Assembly (NCBI GenBank): GCA_016735355.1
Contig: JAERRQ010000141.1
Location: 1 to 6,675, forward strand
DNA from: Desulfobacterales bacterium
GTDB lineage: Bacteria > Desulfobacterota > Desulfobacteria > Desulfobacterales > BuS5
Reading direction: 5' to 3'
Length of the DNA stretch: 6,675 nucleotides
This document shows, piece by piece, positions 1 to 6,675 of the stretch (the first letter of the stretch is position 1; each line of letters begins with the position of its first letter). Both the position numbers and the translations under genes were made by a program. The notes beneath the pieces were generated by a model. The model was not told the DNA's origin. It was given only the letters and a program-made list of their open reading frames with translations, and searched no databases.

Positions 1-8
1 CTTAGTGA

Positions 9-46
9 GGTTTATCACGGATTACCACACTAATCCGTGATAAACC
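9..46. repeat. Perfect 16-bp inverted repeat (hairpin), 6-nt loop
   Basis: The arm GGTTTATCACGGATTA at 9-24 is the exact reverse complement of 31-46, around the loop CCACAC. Pairing stops outside the arms (A8 against A47). As RNA it would be a long stable stem, but the flank AAATTATTT is not a clean U-run, so a classical intrinsic terminator is only partly supported. It may end an upstream transcript outside the window, act on transcripts from both sides, or be a dispersed palindromic repeat. The repeat itself is certain; its role is not. Confidence 0.9.
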
Positions 47-59
47 AAATTATTTAAAC

Positions 60-106
60 TTGACATTGACCATTTTTGAAACGATGTAAATACAGTTGCT
101 TATAAA
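60..106 (+). promoter_or_regulatory. Possible promoter region of the histidine kinase gene
   Basis: A perfect TTGACA lies at 60-65, but the best -10-like hexamer after it (TGTAAA, 85-90) is at a long 19-bp spacing. A second pairing is TTGAAA at 76-81 with TATAAA at 101-106, also 19 bp apart. Neither is a textbook sigma-70 promoter, and in AT-rich DNA such matches arise by chance. The position between the 9-46 hairpin and the gene start at 199 is sensible. The rest of 107-198 shows nothing I can name. Confidence 0.25.
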
Positions 107-198
107 TAGTGGGTTCCGCATATCTTTCACTCCAACCGATATTCCTTACCTGTCATGGGATAAATTATATTCAAAGTATTAGCTAAAAGAGCATCTAT

Positions 199-1920
199 AT
201 GGTTAAATTAAAATCATACTCTATTCTTAATGGCAGGCTGATAAAAAATTTATCAATAACTAAGAAACTTGCGATAATTATTTTTACTTTTACTTTTTTT
301 CTGGTTGTATCGGCAATTGCAAGCATTATTGCAACCTGGCTTCTGTCTGGAGCCAGGGTTTATGCCATCGGAGAAGGGATCTACTCCAAAGCTCAGAAAG
401 ATGCTGTTTGTAATTTATATATGTACGCCTGTTCTCATAACGAAGATGAATTTGAAAAATTTATGGAATCCATGAAGGTGCCTTTAGCACATCAGAAGGC
501 GCGTTTGGAATTGGAAGAAGATAATGCTGATTTAACAGTTGCCTCCCAGGCATTTGTCGAGGGTGGAAACCATCCGGAAGATGCAAGAACCATGTCGTAT
601 ATCTTCAAATACCTAAGACATGTCAGCTACGTTGACAGAGCAATCAGCTTATGGGCTGATGCCGATCGTTATAACATTGAATTGAAAAGTTTGGGCGAAC
701 AATTACATAAAAGCATTTCAAATAATCAAACAAATAAAAATCTTCAGTTGATACTTGATGAGATATATATCCTGAACTCTGAACTGAAAATCACCTTAAA
801 TGAATTTTCAGCGGCATGTGGAGAAGCAGCCAGATTATTCAGGAAACTTTTAGTGCATCTTATTATTCTGATAGCCGTCATTTCAATTACAGCCGTCGCC
901 CTGATATCATTATTAATTTTAAATGATATCAGAAGAAAGATATTTTTACTAAAAGAAGGCGCAGATAGAATCTCAAAAAGTCATTATCAGACGAAGATCG
1001 ATGTATCATCGACTGATGAATTAGGTATGCTTGCTGTAAGCTTTAATAAAATGTCGGACATGCTGCTCCAAACAACAGCAAGCCTTGAAGAAAAAAATAA
1101 GCGATTGATAACTACCCAAAAAGAGATGGAAAAAGCTCGAGACAAGGCGCTTGAATCATCCCGTCTCAAAACCGAGTTTCTTTCCAATATGAGCCATGAA
1201 ATCCGCACTCCAATGAATGCGGTAACAGGTTTTACTGATATGCTCCTTTATACCAACCTGGATGAAGAGCAGATCAATTATGCAAAAAAGATAAAAGTAA
1301 GCGGGGCAGCCTTGCTTTCCCTGATCAATGATATTCTTGATTTCTCCAAGATAGAAGCCGGAGAGCTGAACATTGAAAAGGTTATATTTGATATCAAACT
1401 TTTAGTTCATGAGGTTTGTAATCTGATTCGGTCAAAGTACAAATCAAAACCGATAAAAATTATGATTCGAATTTCTGAAAAAATTTCGTTTTTAGTAACA
1501 GGAGATCCGCAGAGGTATCGTCAAGTACTTAACAATTTGATGGATAATGCCTTTAAATTTACAGAGTCAGGAGAAATTGAACTTGCCATTGATATTGAAG
1601 ATGAAAAGGATGATTCGATAAAAATTCATGCCACGATTAGAGATACAGGTATAGGTATTCCAAAAGATAAACTGGAGACGATTTTTGCGCCTTTTCAACA
1701 AGCTGATGGCTCAACTACAAGAAAGTACGACGGTATCGGTCTTGGTCTTGCGATCTGCAAGCGGATATCAAACCATATGGATGGTGATGTTTGGGCCGAA
1801 AGCCCCGCCTTTTATGAATTGAACTCCTCTGCTTCATTAATTCAGGAGGCGGTATCTATAACAGGAGGTCCTGGAAGTATCTTTCACTTTACTGCATGGC
1901 TTGAAAAACAGAGATCGTGA
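199..1920 (+). CDS. Membrane sensor histidine kinase (HAMP-HisKA-HATPase_c), no receiver domain
   Basis: Predicted inner-membrane histidine kinase of 573 residues that should autophosphorylate on His and pass phosphate to an Asp on a response regulator not present here. Order: TM1 about 24-48; periplasmic sensor about 50-215, mostly helical, with SKAQKDAV (63-70) and GGNHPED (122-128); TM2 about 216-241; HAMP about 242-296; a coiled-coil linker; HisKA with H-box NMSHEIRTPMN, phospho-accepting His333; HATPase_c with N-box Asn450 (LMDNAFKFT), G1 DTGIGIP (482-488), F-box IFAPFQQAD (495-503) and G2 GIGLGLAI (512-519). All catalytic motifs look intact. Asp511 sits just before G2, where relatives usually have Gly, and about 20 extra residues (roughly 536-556) precede the final FHFTAW strand. 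An in-frame TAA at 184-186 makes ATG 199 the earliest start; the ribosome site (GAG, 189-191) is weak. Many relatives carry C-terminal REC domains, and none follows here. The ligand is unknown. Confidence 0.95.
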   Translation: MVKLKSYSILNGRLIKNLSITKKLAIIIFTFTFFLVVSAIASIIATWLLSGARVYAIGEGIYSKAQKDAVCNLYMYACSHNEDEFEKFMESMKVPLAHQKARLELEEDNADLTVASQAFVEGGNHPEDARTMSYIFKYLRHVSYVDRAISLWADADRYNIELKSLGEQLHKSISNNQTNKNLQLILDEIYILNSELKITLNEFSAACGEAARLFRKLLVHLIILIAVISITAVALISLLILNDIRRKIFLLKEGADRISKSHYQTKIDVSSTDELGMLAVSFNKMSDMLLQTTASLEEKNKRLITTQKEMEKARDKALESSRLKTEFLSNMSHEIRTPMNAVTGFTDMLLYTNLDEEQINYAKKIKVSGAALLSLINDILDFSKIEAGELNIEKVIFDIKLLVHEVCNLIRSKYKSKPIKIMIRISEKISFLVTGDPQRYRQVLNNLMDNAFKFTESGEIELAIDIEDEKDDSIKIHATIRDTGIGIPKDKLETIFAPFQQADGSTTRKYDGIGLGLAICKRISNHMDGDVWAESPAFYELNSSASLIQEAVSITGGPGSIFHFTAWLEKQRS

Positions 1921-1921
1921 T

Positions 1922-1945
1922 TTAATTTATGACTTAATTTATGAC
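1922..1945. repeat. 12-bp tandem duplication directly after the histidine kinase gene
   Basis: TTAATTTATGAC occurs twice head to tail, at 1922-1933 and 1934-1945, beginning two bases after the stop codon. The copies are identical. It is AT-rich and may be a replication-slippage duplication or a paired protein-binding site; nothing in the sequence decides between them. Confidence 0.85.
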
Positions 1946-2001
1946 TCATCAGTTTTCGTCGATACTATAACTATACATGATTTCTGAAACTTTATAAATG
2001 A

Positions 2002-2025
2002 ACCGGTTTATAGACCGGCTTATAG
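2002..2025. repeat. Second 12-bp tandem duplication, upstream of the large gene
   Basis: ACCGGTTTATAG (2002-2013) is followed at once by ACCGGCTTATAG (2014-2025), with one mismatch. CCGGT at 2003-2007 can also pair with ACCGG at 2014-2018 to give a small 5-bp hairpin. It lies 43 bp before the start of the large gene, a position compatible with an operator or a leader structure, but the stem is too weak and lacks a U-run to be called a terminator. Confidence 0.8.
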
Positions 2026-2054
2026 AAAGGTCTTCTGTCAACTTTCATACAATT

Positions 2055-2058
2055 GGAG
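2055..2058 (+). promoter_or_regulatory. Ribosome binding site that fixes the start of the large gene
   Basis: GGAG lies 9 nt before ATG 2068. The reading frame is open further upstream to a TTG at 2053, but that codon overlaps this GGAG and has no ribosome site of its own, so ATG 2068 is the better start. Confidence 0.75.
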
Positions 2059-2067
2059 AAAAAATTA

Positions 2068-5000
2068 ATGAACGGCATCCATACTATTTTAAATTATAAT
2101 ATTTTAAAAAAAATGGGTCAAAGTCTACACTCCGAAGTCTTTTTGGTCAACAAGAGCATCCAGCCGGAACATCTTTTAGTATTAAAGCGTATCAGACAAA
2201 AATTGATAAGATCCCAAAAAGATCTTCACGATCATCTAAAACAGCAGGTTGAACACCTTCAGCAGCTTCGGCTTCCCAAAACAATAAATCCTGATCTGTA
2301 TATACCTGATGAAAGCGAAATTTTTTTGGTTTGTGAATACTTTGACGGCCAAAATCTTTTTGACTGGAGAAAAGAGAGAGATAAAGTCGAGTTAAACGAT
2401 TTTTTCAGCATTTCATGTTCCATCGTAAAAATTTTAGAGGGTATTCACAAGGCAGGCCATTTTCATTGCGGAATAAAGCCAAATAACATCCTTATCAATC
2501 CAGGCACCCTCGATATCCGGCTGATCGACCTTGTCAGGGTGATTCATTTTAAGGATATCAGTCATTTTATTTATGATGACAGCTTCAGGAATAATACGCT
2601 GTGCTATGTTTCTCCGGAACAGACAGGACGAATCAAACAGAGTGTAGATCATTTAACGGACTTTTATTCGCTTGGAATTGTCTTTTACGAGCTTTTAAAT
2701 GGAGAGCCCCCCTTTGCATCAGATGATCCTCTGGAAATCATTCATTCCCACCTGGCTGAAGATCCGCCTCTTTTGCATCAAGTTAATCCAAAGATTCCTG
2801 AAACCATCAGCAATATAGTCGCAAAGCTCATACGAAAGGAACCTGAAAGACGTTATCAGACCGCCCATGGGCTGCTTCTTGATCTCTTGCGCTGCCAGGA
2901 TGAATACCTGAAAACAAGAAAAATCAGACCCTTTACCCTGGGTCTTAAAGATTATACCAACAGCATAAATATCCCATGCATCATGGTTGGAAGGGATAAA
3001 GAAAAATCACTGCTGCTGAAAGAACATGCCAGGTCAATTTCCGGTTCTTTCCGCTGCGTTATGATTTCAGGACTTCCGGGCATCGGCAAGACCCGGCTGA
3101 TTCAGGAACTCCAACTGCCGATCGTTGCCTCCAAGAGCTATTTTACCCTGGGAAAATTCGATCAGTTCCAGAAAGATGTTCCATACAGTACATTGATCCA
3201 GGCATTTTCATATCTTATAGTAACCTTTCTTACCGAAGATTCGAGCAGGATAATGCACAGGTGTGAAGACATAACCAAGGCTCTGGGACCGAACGGTAAA
3301 CTGATTGCAGATCTGGTTCCGGAACTTGAGCTGATTACAGGCTCTTTCCCCAAGGTCTCCCCCCTGCCGCCTGCCGAAGCCCGCAGCCGGTTTAACCGTA
3401 CAATAGAAAGATTCATATCCTGTCTTGCCGACTATGACCATCCCCTTACGCTTTTTATAGATGACCTCCAGTGGTGTGATACCGCTTCCTTTGATATTAT
3501 TGAAAATATTTTTAATAATTACAAAGATTACCCCTATCTTTTTCTCTTGGGGGCTTATCGGCATAATGAAGTTGACGAGACTCATCCCTTGAGCCGAATA
3601 CTTAAAAAAGTCAGAAAAACAGATACACCCCTGCTTGAACTTCGCTTGCATGAATTGAAATTAAATCATTCAAATGCAATGGTTGCTCATATCATCAAGA
3701 CTTCTCCTCTGCGGACAGATGCATTAACAAAGATTGTATTTTCAATTTCAGAAGGAAATCCCCTTTATTTGAATGAAAGCATTGCCTGGCTGCACAGGAA
3801 AAGACTGATCAATCCAGGAGAAAAGGGCGTTTGGCAATGGGATATTGAACAGATCAAGAAGCATCAGATTCCGGATACAATTGTGGCCTTATTTACAGAT
3901 AAGATAAGAAGACTGCCGATAAAAACTGTAAAACTGCTTCAGATTGCAGCCTGTCTCGGAGCAAGCTTCAATGCCCTTGACTTGAGTCTGATAACCGGCA
4001 GAGAGCTGGATCTTCTTTATCAGGACTTATCTGCCGCATTTGAGCAGCGTGTATTGCTAAAAGGGACTTCACGCCTTAGTTTCTTTCATGATAGAATCCA
4101 GGAAGCCGTTGATAAAACCCTTGATGCTGAAAAGCTGCGCGATCTCCACTCATATATTGCCGAATCTTACATAAAAGCTATTCCAAAAGGAACCGAACCG
4201 GAAAAGGTTGAGAATCTTTTTTCCATTGTTGAACATCTGAATAAGGGAAGGAAACAGAAACCTGAAAAGGCAATTCGTTATCGAGACGCAAAGCTTAATT
4301 ATCATGCAGGGGAAAAGGCTGTCGACGCTCTTGCCCTTGAAGCGGCCAATCGTTTCTTTAAAGAGTGCCAAATGCTTTTACCCGAAGATTCCTGGGATAC
4401 GAATTATGAATTTACCTTTAAAGTATATAAGAGCCTTGCAAGAAGTGAATTGACCCGGGGAAATCAGGAAGAATCAGAAGTTTTGCTCAATCTGCTCCTC
4501 GAAAAATCGATTACAGATCTCGACAGGGTAGAGTGTTTATATGAGCAGACAGCCGGCTTTTCTTCACTGGGCTATTTTGAAAATGCTATTGAGACTGCAA
4601 ACCGAGGCCTTGCCTTCTTTGACAAAGCGATTCCCAAAGATGATGTCCTGATTTTATCAAAGTGTGAAGAACTAATCAAAAAGATCCATAAGAAAAATCC
4701 GGATGTATGGAAGACAATTCTTGAAATGGAGCCCACAGATGATAGAGCAATTCGGATTGAACTCGCCATATATAGTGAACTTATTCCCGATTATTACCTT
4801 TCCGGAATGGTTTCTCAGCTTTTTCTTTCAGGTATTCAATCCACTCAAAACTGCCTTGCCGGAGGAATGGATGAATCGGTGATATATTCGTTCTGTATTA
4901 TGGGGCTTTATCTTCAACAGCGAGACAAGTTTGAAATGTCGTTCAGGTATGAAGACCTGGCCGTTGCATTATCTGAAAGATATCCAAATACATTCGGCGC

Positions 5001-6498
5001 TACCAGGGGAATGAACGGAATCCTTTGGTGCAATGTTCACAATCGAAGCCGTCCGGAAGATATTGTCGAACTATGCCTGGAGAATATACAAAGAGGAAAG
5101 ACCTGCGGAGATCTTTACAACGGATGCCTTTCTTACGCCCCGCTGATATGGAATTTGATTACCAAGGGAGAGAATTTAAGCAAAACAAAAGAATATGTTT
5201 ATGAATGTATAGAATTCACCAATAAATATAACCTTTCTTTGTCGTCAGGACTTGCGGAAGCGGTTCTGGCGGGATGGTGTGATGAGATGAACCCAGGCAG
5301 AACAGTGACCTCTATCAAGGATATGGAGGATAAAATAAAGCAATGGATTCAGGATAAGCACGTTGTTTCAATCGGTTGTTACTATACATTAAAAGGCATT
5401 AGTCTCTATTATCTGGGTAAATATGACGATGCCGTTCTCGTTTTTGAAAAGGCCAGATCATATCTAAGGGGTCTAACCGACAACATACTTAACAGGCTTT
5501 GGTTTGTTTTTTATTTTTTAACGATACTAAGATGTGAGAAGAGAAAAGTTTCAACCACTGAAGTAGAAAAGCTGAAGAAAGAATTGGATCTGTGTATGGG
5601 AAAAGTTGAAACGTGGTCAAAACAGGGACCGATTCTCAGACCTTATCTTGCGTTAATGAGCGCTGAGAATGTCCGTTTTACCGAGAGTCCTGTCAATAAC
5701 TTTAAAGAAGCGAGAAATCTTTACTTCGATGCCGCAGATACCGCCCACGAGCATGGTTACATACTCCTCGAAGGCCACATTCATGAATGTTTAGGCGAAT
5801 TGCTGGCGGCCAGAGGCCAAAGGCAGGCACGGTTTCATATTCAAGAGGCGGCCTTGCTTTACGGCAGGTGCAATGCAGAGCAGAAACTGATCCTCATCAA
5901 TAACAACTACCCCCAATATCTTATTTCAGAGCAGTGGACGCAAGCTTTGCCGATTCAAGAACTTGATACTTCATATCTTATGAAGGCATCTCTTGCTATC
6001 TCGCAAGAACTCGATTTGAGCAAGCTCTTAATAATAATAATGAAATCGGTTATGGAAAGGCAAGGGGCTTCAAGCGGGTATCTTTTCATGGAAACTAAAG
6101 GAGAACTCTTTTTGAGAGCTGAAGGGATTAAGGGAAATATCCTCGATGTTGCATTAAAAAATGAACCTCTCCCTCATGCCAGGGGTTTGAGCCATGCCAT
6201 TGTCCGTTATGTTCATCGCACAAAAAAAACCGTGATCCTTGAAAATGCTATGGCTGGAGGATCTTTTGCCTTTGACGAAGATGTTCAGAAATTGAAAATC
6301 CGTTCAGTCTTGTGTTTGCCGATAATGAAACAGCGAGAGATGATGGGAATTCTTTACTTGCAAAACAATATGATCAGCTCAATGTTTACAAAAGACCAGG
6401 TTGAGTTCACCAGTCTTTTAACTTCCCAGGCAGCAGTTTCTATGGAAAATGCCATACTGGTTGAGGAGTTGAAGAAGGTTGAAAGGCAGTCGCTGTAG
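2068..6498 (+). CDS. Giant kinase-like / AAA (STAND) ATPase / TPR / GAF signalling protein; probable pseudokinase
   Basis: A 1476-residue, probably cytoplasmic, signalling protein; no signal peptide or TM segment seen. Residues about 10-280 have the Ser/Thr protein kinase fold: VLK Lys40, IKPNN (136-140), YVSPEQTGR (180-188), TDFYSLG (197-203) and PERRYQ (259-264). The glycine loop is degenerate, HRD is HCG (133-135, catalytic Asp replaced by Gly135) and DFG is DLV (Asp154 kept), so phosphotransfer is doubtful. About 305-570 is an AAA_16/STAND ATPase: VGR, Walker A GLPGIGKT (335-342), Walker B LFIDD (462-466), then GAYRHNEV and SEGNP. SFFHDRIQEAV (671-681) is typical of this family. About 690-1290 is a helical TPR-like region, and about 1300-1463 a GAF domain, followed by a short helix. 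Family members (trifunctional kinase/ATPase/histidine kinase proteins of cyanobacteria and proteobacteria) usually go on into HisKA-HATPase at about 1700-1900 residues; here that end is missing. It lies 147 bp after the histidine kinase gene on the same strand and may be co-transcribed. The target is unknown. Confidence 0.93.
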   Translation: MNGIHTILNYNILKKMGQSLHSEVFLVNKSIQPEHLLVLKRIRQKLIRSQKDLHDHLKQQVEHLQQLRLPKTINPDLYIPDESEIFLVCEYFDGQNLFDWRKERDKVELNDFFSISCSIVKILEGIHKAGHFHCGIKPNNILINPGTLDIRLIDLVRVIHFKDISHFIYDDSFRNNTLCYVSPEQTGRIKQSVDHLTDFYSLGIVFYELLNGEPPFASDDPLEIIHSHLAEDPPLLHQVNPKIPETISNIVAKLIRKEPERRYQTAHGLLLDLLRCQDEYLKTRKIRPFTLGLKDYTNSINIPCIMVGRDKEKSLLLKEHARSISGSFRCVMISGLPGIGKTRLIQELQLPIVASKSYFTLGKFDQFQKDVPYSTLIQAFSYLIVTFLTEDSSRIMHRCEDITKALGPNGKLIADLVPELELITGSFPKVSPLPPAEARSRFNRTIERFISCLADYDHPLTLFIDDLQWCDTASFDIIENIFNNYKDYPYLFLLGAYRHNEVDETHPLSRILKKVRKTDTPLLELRLHELKLNHSNAMVAHIIKTSPLRTDALTKIVFSISEGNPLYLNESIAWLHRKRLINPGEKGVWQWDIEQIKKHQIPDTIVALFTDKIRRLPIKTVKLLQIAACLGASFNALDLSLITGRELDLLYQDLSAAFEQRVLLKGTSRLSFFHDRIQEAVDKTLDAEKLRDLHSYIAESYIKAIPKGTEPEKVENLFSIVEHLNKGRKQKPEKAIRYRDAKLNYHAGEKAVDALALEAANRFFKECQMLLPEDSWDTNYEFTFKVYKSLARSELTRGNQEESEVLLNLLLEKSITDLDRVECLYEQTAGFSSLGYFENAIETANRGLAFFDKAIPKDDVLILSKCEELIKKIHKKNPDVWKTILEMEPTDDRAIRIELAIYSELIPDYYLSGMVSQLFLSGIQSTQNCLAGGMDESVIYSFCIMGLYLQQRDKFEMSFRYEDLAVALSERYPNTFGATRGMNGILWCNVHNRSRPEDIVELCLENIQRGKTCGDLYNGCLSYAPLIWNLITKGENLSKTKEYVYECIEFTNKYNLSLSSGLAEAVLAGWCDEMNPGRTVTSIKDMEDKIKQWIQDKHVVSIGCYYTLKGISLYYLGKYDDAVLVFEKARSYLRGLTDNILNRLWFVFYFLTILRCEKRKVSTTEVEKLKKELDLCMGKVETWSKQGPILRPYLALMSAENVRFTESPVNNFKEARNLYFDAADTAHEHGYILLEGHIHECLGELLAARGQRQARFHIQEAALLYGRCNAEQKLILINNNYPQYLISEQWTQALPIQELDTSYLMKASLAISQELDLSKLLIIIMKSVMERQGASSGYLFMETKGELFLRAEGIKGNILDVALKNEPLPHARGLSHAIVRYVHRTKKTVILENAMAGGSFAFDEDVQKLKIRSVLCLPIMKQREMMGILYLQNNMISSMFTKDQVEFTSLLTSQAAVSMENAILVEELKKVERQSL

Positions 6499-6505
6499 GA
6501 AGAGA

Positions 6506-6521
6506 AATGGGGTCACCCATT
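6506..6521. repeat. Short inverted repeat just after the large gene
   Basis: AATGGG (6506-6511) pairs with CCCATT (6516-6521) around a GTCA loop, 7 nt after the TAG stop. It could give a small hairpin at the mRNA end, but no U-run follows (AAAGGTTAA), so I do not call it a terminator. It overlaps the end of the transposase remnant and may be part of the rearrangement junction. Confidence 0.5.
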
Positions 6522-6675
6522 AAAGGTTAAGAGCCCATGAATTTTTAAACAGGCTCTTATAATGCCAAAAGCTTGCTTACTATCAGATAGATTGGCATCA
6601 TGTACTTTTACTACAAGGGGAAATCCTAAAGTATCTACAACAAGATGGCGTTTTCTACCTTTTATCTTCTTATTT
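6513..6675 (-). pseudogene. Truncated IS5/IS4-type (DDE_Tnp_1) transposase, partial at the window edge
   Basis: On the - strand, a frame open from the right edge reads NKKIKGRKRHLVVDTLG and continues FPLVVKVHDANLSDSKQ, ending at TGA 6515-6513 (53 visible residues). GRKRHxxVDTLG followed by a V-H-x-A-N-x-x-D segment is characteristic of the central part of IS5-family transposases. In intact relatives this is followed by a W/L-A-D-x-G-Y motif with the second catalytic Asp and, later, the catalytic Glu. Here the resemblance fades after about DSKQAF, and the frame stops about 19 codons later, so the C-terminal catalytic half is missing. The N-terminal part lies beyond the window. It runs towards the large gene, with 14 bp between their stop codons. 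An inactive remnant is the best reading. Confidence 0.85.
6528..6559. repeat. 8-bp inverted repeat inside the transposase remnant
   Basis: TAAGAGCC (6528-6535) is perfectly complementary to GGCTCTTA (6552-6559), with a 16-nt AT-rich loop. It sits where transposase similarity fades. It could be a terminator-like stem or the relic of an IS end: read on the - strand, GAGCCTGTTTAAAAATT (6557-6541) has the look of a terminal repeat. The pairing is certain and the role is a guess. Confidence 0.45.

Noticed and set aside
1..39. Possible tail of an upstream + strand gene (two frames open until stops at 31-33 or 38-40)
   Set aside because: The stretch is very short and overlaps the perfect palindrome, so nothing supports coding.
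1961..1998. -10-like hexamers TATAAC (1966-1971) and TATAAA (1993-1998) as a promoter for the large gene
   Set aside because: No acceptable -35 element sits 16-18 bp upstream of either, and the spacer is AT-rich.
2053..2067. TTG at 2053 as an earlier start adding five residues to the large protein
   Set aside because: The TTG overlaps the GGAG that serves ATG 2068 and has no ribosome site upstream of it.
3208..3651. 147-codon open frame on the - strand opposite the ATPase domain
   Set aside because: It lies wholly inside a gene whose protein has clear Walker motifs, and its translation shows no recognisable domain. The other - strand frames inside the two genes are likewise shadows.
6562..6598. 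Inverted repeats ATGCCAA/TTGGCAT and the palindrome CTATCAGATAG
   Set aside because: They are short, widely spaced or low-complexity, and lie within transposase coding sequence; chance is adequate.
1..6675. CRISPR array, tRNA, rRNA, riboswitch or toxin-antitoxin pair
   Set aside because: I saw no spaced direct repeats, no tRNA-like cloverleaf or rRNA signature, and no small gene pair outside the two large genes.

Overview
The window carries two large signal-transduction genes on the + strand, followed at the right edge by the remnant of an insertion sequence on the - strand. Base composition is moderately AT-rich. The protein types (a CheY-less sensor histidine kinase with the NMSHEIRTPMN H-box, and a giant kinase-like/STAND-ATPase/GAF protein) suggest a Gram-negative environmental bacterium with many two-component systems. 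Desulfobacterota (former Deltaproteobacteria, Desulfobacteraceae-like) is my best guess. That placement is inferred from family resemblance and composition; there is no marker gene in the window.

Layout: 1-198 is non-coding, with a perfect 16-bp inverted repeat at 9-46 and only weak promoter-like elements. 199-1920 encodes a membrane sensor histidine kinase with two TM helices, a ~165-residue periplasmic sensor, HAMP, HisKA and HATPase_c, and no receiver domain. 1921-2067 is a 147-bp gap with two separate 12-bp tandem duplications and a good Shine-Dalgarno for the next gene. 2068-6498 encodes a 1476-residue protein with a protein-kinase-like domain, an AAA_16/STAND ATPase, a long helical TPR-like region and a C-terminal GAF domain. 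Just 14 bp after its stop lies the 3' end of a broken IS5-type transposase gene that runs off the right edge.

How they may work together: proteins with the kinase/AAA/TPR/GAF order usually continue into a histidine kinase module. This one stops directly after GAF, while the gene immediately upstream is a free-standing histidine kinase. The kinase-like domain has lost the HRD catalytic aspartate (HCG instead) and has DLV in place of DFG, so it looks like a pseudokinase. The most interesting reading is a two-gene signalling unit in which a catalytically dead kinase-like scaffold with ATPase and GAF domains works with a separate membrane histidine kinase. The sober alternative is that the large gene lost its histidine kinase end through an IS-associated rearrangement. 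No response regulator is visible in the window.
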